Shown: positions 43,680 to 52,103 of the stretch, piece after piece | Numbering within the stretch: the stretch's first letter is position 1 | How the letters are laid out: each line of letters starts with the position of its first letter | Source of the DNA: Paenibacillus aceris | GTDB lineage: Bacteria; Bacillota; Bacilli; Paenibacillales; NBRC-103111 | Direction of reading: 5' to 3' | Length of the DNA: 64,000 nt | Assembly (NCBI RefSeq): GCF_017874035.1 | Contig: NZ_JAGGKV010000002.1 | Span: forward strand, 494,676 to 558,675 | Position numbers and translations under genes: made by a program | Notes under the pieces: model-generated | Database searches by the model: none | What the model was told of the DNA's origin: nothing | What the model saw: only the letters and a program-made list of their open reading frames with translations

Positions 43680-44471
43680 TCAAGTTCTATCGGCCAATAT
43701 GAGCCCTGCTGTTTCCTCAATTGCTTTCTCACTGACATCGATAACTTGACAGCCAAGCTCACGATACAATTTCATCGCAAAAGCCAGCTCTTCTTTCACC
43801 CGTTCCCCTGTCGCATATTTGGCACCAAAGGGAAGCCCGACTGCTTTCAAACGTTCGGTACGAATGCGCACTAGATGATCAGGATTCATCGTTAAACCGA
43901 TTAGCTTCTTTGGATCTAATTCATATATAATGGCAGGCGGCTTCACCTCGGGAACAAGCGGGTAATTGGCCACCTTATTTCCTTTATGCGCCAAATAGAT
44001 GCTGAGCGGTGTTTTGGAAGTCCGGGAAGGCCCCAACAAAACAATATGGGCGTGACTCATCGCACTGGGATCTTTACCATCGTCACTATTTACCGTGAAC
44101 TCAACCGCCTCTACGCGCTGATAGTATTGCTCATCCAATTGGTAGAGCAGACCCACTTTCCGCTTCGGCGAATCTTTGAACGTATCAATGAAAGCCTGCA
44201 TCATTGGCCCCATAATATCAATGGCATTGACGCTGAGCCGGATCGCTTCCTGCCGCATCATCTCCCTAAGTTCAGGCAGCACAAGCGTGTAAGCAATAAA
44301 ACCATTTACTTTGGATGCTTCTTCCACTAAGGAACGCACTTCATCTTCCGTTCGGATCGACCCGAAGCGTTTAACCTGCACTTGGCTGGCATTAAATTGA
44401 CGGATTGTTGCTTGTACGACGGTATTCGCCGTTTCCCCCACAGAATCCGAACAAACGAAAATCGTATGCAT
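43680..44471 (-). CDS. Pyruvate,phosphate dikinase regulatory protein (YqfL/PSRP family)
   Basis: A ~263-residue DUF299 protein, a bifunctional kinase/pyrophosphorylase that switches PPDK or PEP synthase off and on by threonine phosphorylation. The N-terminus IFVCSDSVGETANTVV and the P-loop GPSRTSKTPLSIYLAHKG near residue 150 are diagnostic. In B. subtilis the homologue YqfL is co-transcribed with ccpN and modulates CcpN activity; the same order here supports that role. The start could be ATG 44471 or GTG 44483, which is 7 bases from AGGAGG. Confidence 0.9.
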   Translation of the reverse strand: MHTIFVCSDSVGETANTVVQATIRQFNASQVQVKRFGSIRTEDEVRSLVEEASKVNGFIAYTLVLPELREMMRQEAIRLSVNAIDIMGPMMQAFIDTFKDSPKRKVGLLYQLDEQYYQRVEAVEFTVNSDDGKDPSAMSHAHIVLLGPSRTSKTPLSIYLAHKGNKVANYPLVPEVKPPAIIYELDPKKLIGLTMNPDHLVRIRTERLKAVGLPFGAKYATGERVKEELAFAMKLYRELGCQVIDVSEKAIEETAGLILADRT

Positions 44472-44498
44472 CTTCTCTCCCACTTGCACTCCTCCTGA

Positions 44499-45134
44499 TT
44501 AAGTCCCCAGCGCTACTTCGAGCAGCAATTTGGTCATCGTCGTTTTCGTAATTCGGCCAACTACTTCATCATGGTCCAGATCAGGCGCTGCGGGCTTAAC
44601 GACAGGCAGTCCGTCGACTTGATGATGAATCATTTTCCGAGCTGCCTCTAGCACGCTATCGTCAGGCTTCACCGTAACAATGTTCGGATGCCTAGTCATG
44701 ACTAGTGAAACGGGCATTGAATTTGCCGTGGATTGACCCAGCGTAACCTTAAGTAAATCCTTTCTTGAAACAATACCGACTAAGGCCCCCACTTGATTTA
44801 CAATCATTAAACTGCCTACATTTTCGAGAAAAAGTGTCACAACGGCATCGCTGACTGTAACGGTTTCCCTTAACACAACGGGAATGCCCATGACATCTTT
44901 AACTTTCAGCGCTTCGATATGCTTGAATGGTGAGTTTACCTCAAGCGCAGCCTTTCCGAGAAAATAACCGACTTTGGGTTTGGCATCGATATGCTGAAGC
45001 ATCACCAAAACGGCTAAATCCGAACGGATCGTTGGACGGCTGATGCCTAAAAGCTCAGCGATACGTTCCCCCGTAATCGGGGCATGTTTGCCCACTAGAT
45101 CAATAATTTCCAACTGGCGGGTAGTAAGCTCGAT
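44499..45134 (-). CDS. ccpN: CcpN-type transcriptional repressor of gluconeogenesis
   Basis: About 211 residues: an N-terminal HTH (APITGERIAELLGISRPTIRSDL) followed by two CBS domains (~72-205). B. subtilis CcpN represses gapB, pckA and sr1 on glucose. The homology continues upstream of the TTG at 45113 (residues IIELTTRQ match IELNKRQ of CcpN), but the codons spaced 5 and 8 bases from AGGAGG (45143-45148) are ATC at 45137 and 45134, and no ATG, GTG or TTG is available there. The start is therefore non-canonical, or a base is wrong. First gene of ccpN-ppsR-glpX; two CcpN-like boxes lie upstream. Confidence 0.88.
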   Translation of the reverse strand: MELTTRQLEIIDLVGKHAPITGERIAELLGISRPTIRSDLAVLVMLQHIDAKPKVGYFLGKAALEVNSPFKHIEALKVKDVMGIPVVLRETVTVSDAVVTLFLENVGSLMIVNQVGALVGIVSRKDLLKVTLGQSTANSMPVSLVMTRHPNIVTVKPDDSVLEAARKMIHHQVDGLPVVKPAAPDLDHDEVVGRITKTTMTKLLLEVALGT

Positions 45135-45201
45135 GATATTTCCCTCCTAAACGATTCAAAACCACCTATATAGTGTGTTCTATTTTTTATATATTGTATA
45201 T

Positions 45202-45212
45202 TATATAGCATA
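45202..45212 (-). promoter_or_regulatory. CcpN-box-like site 1
   Basis: On the minus strand TATGCTATATA matches the reported CcpN consensus TRTGHYATAYW at all eleven positions. It lies in the AT-rich leader, about 65-80 bp before the ccpN start. Confidence 0.45.
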
Positions 45213-45231
45213 ATAAAGTAAAATAATATTG

Positions 45232-45242
45232 TTTATAGCACA
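45232..45242 (-). promoter_or_regulatory. CcpN-box-like site 2
   Basis: On the minus strand TGTGCTATAAA matches ten of eleven positions of TRTGHYATAYW. It is spaced 30 bp, about three helical turns, from site 1. Confidence 0.35.
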
Positions 45243-45361
45243 TAAAATAAAATTTTATCAACTAAAAAAATGGATCGATTAACCTTAGGCAAATCAAAAA
45301 GCCCCCTATCCACTTCCGCTAAGAAATGAAAGAGAGCTTTATTCGCTTTCTTCAGTACTGC

Positions 45362-45904
45362 TTATTGAAAAAATACAATCCCCATAATGCCCGCGCCAAC
45401 AATAATAATAAAAGGATGCAGCTTGTACTTAACAATACCCACGAAAGCGCCGACGGTGATTAATATCGTCGCAATCTGCTGCCAAGTGACCGGGAGCTTT
45501 GCCTCGCCCCAGCCCGCCATACCGAAATGAATGGCCGCAAAAAAAATCAGGCCGGTTACCACGGGCTTTAATCCATAAAAAGACGACTTGAACCATTTGT
45601 TGTTATGCCATTTATACAAAAACGCCGCCAACAAAATAATTAATAACAAGGACGGAAGCACCATCCCGAGCGTCGCCATAATGGCTCCCGGTATGCCCGC
45701 CGTCTCAAACCCGATCAACGTCGCACAATTCGTAGCGATCGGTCCGGGTCCTGTCCCAGCCAAGGAAACGACTTGATTAAAATCTTCCGCTGAAAGCCAT
45801 TGGTTCCGGCTTACCTCGTGCTGGATGATCGGCATCATCGCGTAGCCGCCGCCAAAGGAGATAAATCCAATTTTAAAGAAAGTAAGAAATAAGTCTAGCA
45901 GCAA
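45362..45904 (-). CDS. Chromate transporter half (ChrA C- or N-terminal type)
   Basis: A 180-residue membrane protein of the short-chain CHR family. The family start pattern FLTFFKIGFISFGGGYAMMPII is present, followed by QVVSLAGTGPGPIATNCATL and about five TM helices. Paired halves together act as a chromate/sulfate antiporter; chromate is the best-known substrate but the physiological anion may differ. Start appears to be TTG at 45904 with GGAAGGTG upstream. It lies 16 bp after the other half, so the two are co-expressed. Confidence 0.85.
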   Translation of the reverse strand: MLLDLFLTFFKIGFISFGGGYAMMPIIQHEVSRNQWLSAEDFNQVVSLAGTGPGPIATNCATLIGFETAGIPGAIMATLGMVLPSLLLIILLAAFLYKWHNNKWFKSSFYGLKPVVTGLIFFAAIHFGMAGWGEAKLPVTWQQIATILITVGAFVGIVKYKLHPFIIIVGAGIMGIVFFQ

Positions 45905-45920
45905 GCTTCTTCACCTTCCC

Positions 45921-46565
45921 TCATATGCCGTCTGCTATGAAATAATCCGCGGCTCGATTGGTTATTGGCGCTTGCGAAGACGTTTCTTTGCTCGCGAACG
46001 GATCTTTCATTCCCCATTTTTGTTTCAGGAACACGACCGCAATTCCAATCACAAAACCGAAGACAATCATTAAAATTGGCGAAATCGGAAGGAAGAGCAG
46101 GACTAGCACGGTGACCACAGCAGCAAACAGCGTCATTTTATCGAAAATGGACGACTTCGCCATTTTGTATGCGGCAGCTGCAATGAGTCCAACGATAGCG
46201 GCGTGGATGCCCTCCATAATGGCTTGCATCTTCGGATAATTTTGAAGAAAAGCGTAAACCATACTAAGGACCATGACAATCAAAAAGGTAGGAAGCGTAA
46301 TGCCGATGACGGCTGCTACGGCTCCTCGAATTCCTGCCAAATGGTAACCGACTAAGGCTGATACGTTCACACCTACGCCGCCCGGAGCAGCTCCGGAAAT
46401 GGCAAGCAATTCCGTCATTTCATCGTCGGACATCCATTTGTTCGTTTCAACCACTTCTCTGTGTATAGCAGGCAGCATGGCATAACCGCCGCCAAAAGTA
46501 AGTGGGCTGATCCGCAGGAACGTCCAAAAAATGCTCATTAATTTACGATAGTTATTTATCGGCAT
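45921..46565 (-). CDS. Chromate transporter half (ChrA family)
   Basis: A 214-residue partner of the preceding membrane protein, with the same FLRISPLTFGGGYAMLPAIH pattern at its N-terminus and AISGAAPGGVGVNVSALVGY. Short-chain CHR pairs have opposite membrane orientation and combine into one antiporter. Start 46565 is supported by GGGGAGG 9 bases upstream; an in-frame codon at 46586 lies before that site. The polar C-terminal ~30 residues are an extra tail. Confidence 0.87.
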   Translation of the reverse strand: MPINNYRKLMSIFWTFLRISPLTFGGGYAMLPAIHREVVETNKWMSDDEMTELLAISGAAPGGVGVNVSALVGYHLAGIRGAVAAVIGITLPTFLIVMVLSMVYAFLQNYPKMQAIMEGIHAAIVGLIAAAAYKMAKSSIFDKMTLFAAVVTVLVLLFLPISPILMIVFGFVIGIAVVFLKQKWGMKDPFASKETSSQAPITNRAADYFIADGI

Positions 46566-46816
46566 GTTGGTTGACCTCCCCTGCACTTAATTCTATTTTG
46601 AACTAAAGAGAGAAGAATGTCCAATCATTTTTACTAATCCTTTCTGTTAATCCCCCTTATAATGCAGGATATAACCGTATTTCCAATCCCGATCATCCCG
46701 ATTAAAGATGTAAGTTTAATTTATTTTGGAATAAAGGTTGGAAGTTATTTACATAGGGGTAAGCAAGCCATAAGAATACCTAACAATCAAACATGGATGA
46801 AAGGAATGATGACGTG

Positions 46817-47185
46817 ATGAGCCGAATGATTCAGGCGTATTTTCACACAGAAAATCAAGCCGAGGACGCTAGGGTGCTGCTGCTGAAGTATGATCCGGAA
46901 ATGCTCGAAGTTGGAAGATTGTCTGAAGGTTACGGAGGAAGCGGACGTCTTCTGCTTCCCTTTATGGAAGGAGGCGGCCTTATAAGTGAAGCCAACATGA
47001 ACAACAAGTTTGGATTCGTTGATGTCCTGCCGACAGCAGCGCCAGTGTCTTCCGATGATGTTAATGACGGAGATGTCCATGCGCTTCATTATGTGCTTTC
47101 AGCCAAGGTCGCTGATGCCGATTATGCTGGTGCGATAGACTTAATACGTCGCAACCATGGGCATTTAGAGGAGTTCGACGAATAA
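46817..47185 (+). CDS. Conserved hypothetical acidic protein
   Basis: A 122-residue acidic cytoplasmic protein. The N-terminal MIQAYFHTENQAEDARVLLLKYD and C-terminal SAKVADADYAGAIDLIRRNHG look like two halves of a ferredoxin-like beta-alpha-beta fold, separated by a glycine-rich linker and loop. The shape recalls the small Bacillales general-stress proteins, but no family name can be given. Start at 46817 (or GTG 46814) follows AAAGGAA by about 10 bases. It is monocistronic with its own terminator. Confidence 0.65.
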   Translation: MSRMIQAYFHTENQAEDARVLLLKYDPEMLEVGRLSEGYGGSGRLLLPFMEGGGLISEANMNNKFGFVDVLPTAAPVSSDDVNDGDVHALHYVLSAKVADADYAGAIDLIRRNHGHLEEFDE

Positions 47186-47210
47186 GAAGTACTTTAATAA
47201 AAGATAAACA

Positions 47211-47262
47211 AGAAAAGAGGCTGCCCTCAAGGTTGATTTACCTTGGGACAGCCCCTTTTCAT
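47211..47262. terminator. Bidirectional intrinsic terminator
   Basis: AAAAGAGGCTGCCCTCAAGGT pairs imperfectly with its complement ending in CAGCCCCTTTTC. It overlaps the last bases of the EamA gene's stop region and serves both converging genes. Confidence 0.82.
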
Positions 47263-48167
47263 GCAGCCCTCGTCTGCCGCTTTTTCATCGCATAATTCGT
47301 TAAATACACCCCTGCCACAATGCATACTGCTCCTAAGAGATGGTATAGCTTCAACGACTCACCTGTAAAAGCCGTTGCAAAAATCGCGCTGAACATCGGG
47401 ATGAAATTCAAAAATCCAGCACAACGCTGTGGACCGACTAATTCAATCGCGCGATTCCAGCTTAGAAAAGCAACGATCGAAGCAAACAATCCGATATAAA
47501 TAAGTCCGGAGACCAAGCCCGAATTCCAAGCAATCTGCGGGGATTTGACTGCCCATTCGATGAGCGAAAGCGGAATCAGCATGACCAAGGCGATGGCAAC
47601 CTGTGCGAGCAGCAAAGGGCTTGAAGGAATCCGGCCCCCTACTTTTTTCATCCCAACGGAATATAGTCCCCAACAAAGCACAGCTATCAGCATAAGCAGG
47701 TCACCTTTATTGAAGGAAAGATGAAGCAGAGCGGACAAGCTCCCTCGACTAATGATCCAACTTACACCGGCCATTGAGATGAGAATACCGGGTAACGCCG
47801 ACCATGCAAACCTTTCTCTTATGACTAGCCAAGTTAGGATGACCACGATGATCGGTGTAGCGGAGTTCATTAACGAGGCATTGATTGAACCCGTAAATTG
47901 TACAGCGACATACGTCAAAGTGTTAAATCCGGCAACTCCGGTCGCAGACAAGAATAAGAGCATTTTCCAATTCCGCAGAAATTCAACACGGAGCCCCCAG
48001 GCTTGCTTGCCGTAGAACGGCAGCAAACAAAGAAAAGCAATGCCCCAACGCAAAGCAGCAAGTGTAATTGGGGGAATATGCAGAACAAGCGCTTTACCGG
48101 CAACAAAATTGCCTCCCCATATACATGTGGCAAGAACTAAGAGTATGTAGGGGGAACGTCGTATCAT
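47259..48167 (-). CDS. EamA/DMT family transporter
   Basis: A 302-residue protein with ten hydrophobic helices in two EamA repeats. Helix 1 has ATCIWGGNFVAGKAL, a usual EamA start, and the second repeat begins near GDLLMLIAVLCWGLYSVGMK. The C-terminus is basic (KKRQTRAA). It is likely a metabolite or amino-acid exporter of the RhaT/YdcZ-like group; substrate unknown. It is transcribed away from the germination operon and is only distantly related to the EamA protein at 11137-12012. Confidence 0.87.
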   Translation of the reverse strand: MIRRSPYILLVLATCIWGGNFVAGKALVLHIPPITLAALRWGIAFLCLLPFYGKQAWGLRVEFLRNWKMLLFLSATGVAGFNTLTYVAVQFTGSINASLMNSATPIIVVILTWLVIRERFAWSALPGILISMAGVSWIISRGSLSALLHLSFNKGDLLMLIAVLCWGLYSVGMKKVGGRIPSSPLLLAQVAIALVMLIPLSLIEWAVKSPQIAWNSGLVSGLIYIGLFASIVAFLSWNRAIELVGPQRCAGFLNFIPMFSAIFATAFTGESLKLYHLLGAVCIVAGVYLTNYAMKKRQTRAA

Positions 48168-48283
48168 GTTGGATCATGCTCCTTTGTAAGTCCATCATCT
48201 GATCTTTCACTTGTTTATGATAACATATGACGGAATCGGCAGGGTGATGAGTTTGAGTTATTGAAGGAATGTTCACCCGCAAT

Positions 48284-48314
48284 CGCATAGGACAATGGCA
48301 ATAGTTACATACTA
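48284..48314 (+). promoter_or_regulatory. Sigma-G-like promoter of the gerA-type operon
   Basis: CGCATA and CATACTA are separated by 18 bases, close to the forespore sigma-G consensus TGHATA / CATNNTA. It lies 55 bp before the first germination gene, as expected for genes expressed in the forespore. Confidence 0.55.
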
Positions 48315-48368
48315 ACGTATGGAAATATTGTGAAATCTGGGTCACAGGCGAAAAGGAGATCGACAAGG

Positions 48369-49772
48369 ATGATCGGAGAATCAACAACGGAAATCAGCCT
48401 GCTAGAGCAAACCCGGCAGATGCTCTGCGATTGCTCGGATCTGACATTTCAACATCTCCCGCTTCAGCAAGTCGACCTCGTTTATTTCAGCTATCTTGTC
48501 AGTTCAGAAGCTCTGAGAAATGATATCTTGGACCCGCTCAATAAACCTGATGTAAATATGGTTTCGATCCTGTGCAAATCTTCCTTTAAACAAAAACTTC
48601 AAGCAAGTGAACTCGTTTATGGTATCCTGAACGGCTGTATTGCTATCTTTTATAATCATAGAGCCTATTTGTATGAAGCATACGCACCTGAATCGCGAAC
48701 GATACAAAGTTCAGAGACGGAAAGCGTCATTAATGGTCCTATGGACTCCTTCACCGAATCGCTCAGCACAAATCTGTCTTTAATCCGAAGACGTATCAAG
48801 GATCCGGCGCTCAAAGCGCTTACCTTCACAATTGGCAGCAAAACAGGCACAACATTGAATCTCCTTTATTTGGAGGATCTTGCAGATTCGCTTCACGTAC
48901 AGCAGTTGAGCGAGATGATTGAAAAACTCAATGTTCCTGTCATTATTGAAACGAATATCCTTGTTCAACACTTAAGCCCTAGCAAGTTTTCATTTGCACC
49001 GCAAATATTAACAAGCGTGCGGCCCGATCATATCATCAATAAACTAACCAGCGGCAAAATTGTCGGACTGCTCGACGGGAGTCAAGTTGCCTTCAGCACC
49101 CCAACTTCCTTTATTGAATTTTTTATGTCTCCTGACGATTATTATCAACCTTGGGCCGTCGCCTCCGCTGTTCGTATATTACGACTTATTGCCTTATTCA
49201 TAACGCTCAGCTTCACCGCAATCTATGTATCACTAGTCACTTATCATTATGAGATGATTCCGCCATCGCTGTTGCTAAACTTAATGGAATCCCGTAATAG
49301 AGTACCTTTTTCGCCGTTAGTAGAAGCCATTTTTATGGAAATGACCATTGAACTTCTTCGTGAAGCAGGGGCACGCTTACCTACCAAAATCGGGACCACC
49401 ATCGGCACCGTCGGCGGAATCGTCATCGGTCAAGCAGCTGTTCAGGCTGGTGTAACAAGCAATATCCTCATTATTTCTGTTGCGATTTCGGCAATTGCCT
49501 CCTTTGCCATCCCAAGTTACATCATGAGCGCTTCCATTCGCTTAATGCGATTTGGAATTATTCTATTGGCGGGTCTCTTAGGAAATTTCGGTCTGGTTTT
49601 CGGGCTCGGCTGGTTAATCGTTCAACTTTCCAGTTTACATATGTTCGGCCTGTCTTATTTAGCACCTTTAGCACCATCGCAACCAAGTCGATGGCTAGAT
49701 TTGGTTATTCGAGCGCCTGTTCATATTTTGACTAAAATAAATAAATCTCCCCCCAATAAAACAGACAAATAG
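48369..49772 (+). CDS. Spore germination receptor subunit A
   Basis: A ~467-residue GerA-family A subunit. The N-terminal ~270 residues are hydrophilic with YFSYLVSSEALRNDILDPL; the C-terminal part has about five membrane helices, with PFSPLVEAIFMEMTIELLRE and GARLPTKIGTTIGTVGGIVI as typical signatures. With the B and C subunits it forms a germinant receptor in the spore inner membrane. Start 48369 follows AAAGGAG; an in-frame ATG at 48330 is upstream of that site. The stop is 9 bp from the B gene. The nutrient ligand cannot be predicted. Confidence 0.92.
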   Translation: MIGESTTEISLLEQTRQMLCDCSDLTFQHLPLQQVDLVYFSYLVSSEALRNDILDPLNKPDVNMVSILCKSSFKQKLQASELVYGILNGCIAIFYNHRAYLYEAYAPESRTIQSSETESVINGPMDSFTESLSTNLSLIRRRIKDPALKALTFTIGSKTGTTLNLLYLEDLADSLHVQQLSEMIEKLNVPVIIETNILVQHLSPSKFSFAPQILTSVRPDHIINKLTSGKIVGLLDGSQVAFSTPTSFIEFFMSPDDYYQPWAVASAVRILRLIALFITLSFTAIYVSLVTYHYEMIPPSLLLNLMESRNRVPFSPLVEAIFMEMTIELLREAGARLPTKIGTTIGTVGGIVIGQAAVQAGVTSNILIISVAISAIASFAIPSYIMSASIRLMRFGIILLAGLLGNFGLVFGLGWLIVQLSSLHMFGLSYLAPLAPSQPSRWLDLVIRAPVHILTKINKSPPNKTDK

Positions 49773-49781
49773 GAGACACTC

Positions 49782-50870
49782 ATGCGGGCAAAGCTCCCAT
49801 TTTTTCAAACCACCATTCTGGCCAATTACATTCAAACCGGTGTCGTCGTATTCAGCCTCCCTCGTCTGCTTGCTGAAAATATCGGGACAAATGGATGGGC
49901 CGCTTTACTCATCTGTGCGGCGGTCGCGGCTTTCAATATTTTCTTGATATCGTTGGTATATCGGTTCGGCAAAGGGAAATCCATCTTCGATATCACAAAG
50001 TCTGCGCTACCGAAGTTCATTGTGATTCCCTTTTTTTGCATACTGGCTGCATTTTGGGCCATTTCCGGCTGTCTGATCGGTAAAGAATTCATTCTCATTA
50101 TTACGTCGTTGTCGTTCCGGTCGCTCCACCCAATCTACTTGTATGTGATGTTTGAGTTGCTTGTATTCTTGCTTCTGTCCAAAGGAATTTTTACGATCTC
50201 CAATACGGCTGTTATTGCTTTTTTTATTCTTACTTGGAATACTTTACTATTAATTTATGCTCAGAGTGACTTCGATTGGTCACGAATGACTTCCTTTTGG
50301 TTTAAGGGCGTCGATCATACACTGAAGGGATGGATCCAGATTTATTCAGCCTTTCTGGGCTATGAGCTCTGTTTGCTTCTGTTTCCCTATGTAGATGAAA
50401 AATCACACTTAATGCGTGCTTTTCAAATCGCAAATCTCACTACAACATTCTTCTATACTTTAGTTTGCTTAGTTTCCTTTGGCTTTTTCAGCTTGCATCA
50501 ACTTCAGCATATGAAATTTCCTGTGCTCAATTTACTTTCTTATGTGGAGCTTCCCTTTGTGAAACGAGTGGATGATTTCGTGTTCAATATCACCATATTG
50601 CGAGTTCTCATATCGAATGTTATGTTTGCTTGGGCATCCGCTGAAACGATTAAATGGATCCTGCCGGCAGCGAAGTTCCGTTCTATCCCCTATGTGTTCT
50701 TAGCTTTTTGCGCAGCAGTTGCCTTTTTTGCCATACCTTCAACGTTAGAAAAAACAGAGCCTTGGTTACTCAGATTTGGACTTGCAGAAACGGGAATCGC
50801 TTTCGCTCTCCCCCTCTTATTAATGATTATCCTGCTCATTAACAAAAGCCGGGGGCAAAATTATGCGTAA
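49782..50870 (+). CDS. Spore germination receptor subunit B (APC-type permease)
   Basis: A 362-residue GerAB-family protein with about ten membrane helices related to amino-acid permeases. It begins FFQTTILANYIQTGVVVFSLP, typical for the subunit that forms the germinant-binding site. AGGAGAC lies just upstream of the ATG. It overlaps the C-subunit gene by 8 bp (ATGCGTAA), so the two are translationally coupled. Confidence 0.92.
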   Translation: MRAKLPFFQTTILANYIQTGVVVFSLPRLLAENIGTNGWAALLICAAVAAFNIFLISLVYRFGKGKSIFDITKSALPKFIVIPFFCILAAFWAISGCLIGKEFILIITSLSFRSLHPIYLYVMFELLVFLLLSKGIFTISNTAVIAFFILTWNTLLLIYAQSDFDWSRMTSFWFKGVDHTLKGWIQIYSAFLGYELCLLLFPYVDEKSHLMRAFQIANLTTTFFYTLVCLVSFGFFSLHQLQHMKFPVLNLLSYVELPFVKRVDDFVFNITILRVLISNVMFAWASAETIKWILPAAKFRSIPYVFLAFCAAVAFFAIPSTLEKTEPWLLRFGLAETGIAFALPLLLMIILLINKSRGQNYA

Positions 50871-51981
50871 ATCACTGATTGTCATTCTTTTATTCAGTCT
50901 CACAGGTTGTACCCATCAGCAGCAGCGGATTGAAAAATTAGGAATGTCAGATACCGTAGCTTTAGACCCCGCGTATGATGACAATGGAAAGCCATCCGAT
51001 AACCAATTATCGATTGCCATCTCTATCCCAATCGCTAAAATTGACTCTCATCGCATAGAAGTTTTGCAAACAAAAGCCGGTACACCCAAAGAAGCACGGA
51101 ACCATTTCGCTCGTAAAATTGACAAAATCATTGTTTCAGGTCAATTGAGAAATATGCTTTTCGGGAAGGATCTAGCTAAACAAGGTATATGGAAGACATT
51201 AGACTCCTATCGCCGTGATTATACGGTCGGAGAACGGCTTAAAATCGCCGTTGTAAACGGTAGTGCTGTCGATATGTTGAGCCGTTCTTATGCTCAAATG
51301 AATTCTGTAGGCATTCACATTGACCAGCTTCTAAACCAAGAGGCCAAAACTCATGAAGTCCCAAATGTCACGCTGCACAGCTTCGTTCGCGACTTTTTTG
51401 ATGACGGAATTGATCCAATTGCGCCTTCGATCATCTTAAAAAATGATAATGTAGAAATTGACGGAATCGCCTTATTCAAGAAAGATCGCTACATTGGAAA
51501 AATCGCCCCAGACAACACAGTGCTGTTTGCCTTTCTGCACCATAACCTGAATAGTGCCGAATTCGTTACGACCTTTATGGACCAATATTCTGGCCAAAAA
51601 GAAAGGGCAATGATCAGCTCCATTGTATCCAAAAGAAAAGTGTCGATCATGAAGCAACTTGCAGGCGGCCTTCCCCAAGTCGTTATACAAATTCGACTAA
51701 GCGGAATTATTTTGGAATATACAGGCACATCGACCTTCAAAACCGCAGATGAGCAAAAGGCGCTAAACCAGGACTTATCCAAAGCCATTCGCGAACAATT
51801 GCAAGCGATTGTTAACCAAGTTCAGCGAACCGGTGGGGATAACTTGGGAGTTGGCACTTACATAAGAAACAGTATGAGTTTCGACGAGTGGAAGAAGCTG
51901 GATTGGGACGCTCTCTATCCAAATGCAGAGATCCGCGTGGAAGTAGACACCAAGATTCGTGACTACGGGATGATCCGGTGA
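50863..51981 (+). CDS. Spore germination receptor subunit C (Ger(x)C lipoprotein)
   Basis: A 372-residue lipoprotein. The signal peptide ends LFSLTGC with Cys16 as the lipidation site. The mature part follows the Ger(x)C fold with GKDLAKQGIWKTLDSYRRD early and AIREQLQAIVNQVQRTGGDN, then LGVGTYIRNS and WDALYPNAEIRVEVDTKIRD at the C-terminus. It anchors to the outer face of the inner spore membrane and needs diacylglycerylation for function. Last gene of the operon; the A, B, C set is complete. Confidence 0.92.
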   Translation: MRKSLIVILLFSLTGCTHQQQRIEKLGMSDTVALDPAYDDNGKPSDNQLSIAISIPIAKIDSHRIEVLQTKAGTPKEARNHFARKIDKIIVSGQLRNMLFGKDLAKQGIWKTLDSYRRDYTVGERLKIAVVNGSAVDMLSRSYAQMNSVGIHIDQLLNQEAKTHEVPNVTLHSFVRDFFDDGIDPIAPSIILKNDNVEIDGIALFKKDRYIGKIAPDNTVLFAFLHHNLNSAEFVTTFMDQYSGQKERAMISSIVSKRKVSIMKQLAGGLPQVVIQIRLSGIILEYTGTSTFKTADEQKALNQDLSKAIREQLQAIVNQVQRTGGDNLGVGTYIRNSMSFDEWKKLDWDALYPNAEIRVEVDTKIRDYGMIR

Positions 51982-52103
51982 CCAACTTTTCATGTCACGT
52001 TGACACGTCGCTTTCATTTCCATTACGATGGCTAAGTAATTGTCCATAGGTTGGTTTGGAAAATTGACAACTTCCACATTTGATCGTTTAGGAGACTTGA
52101 GCC

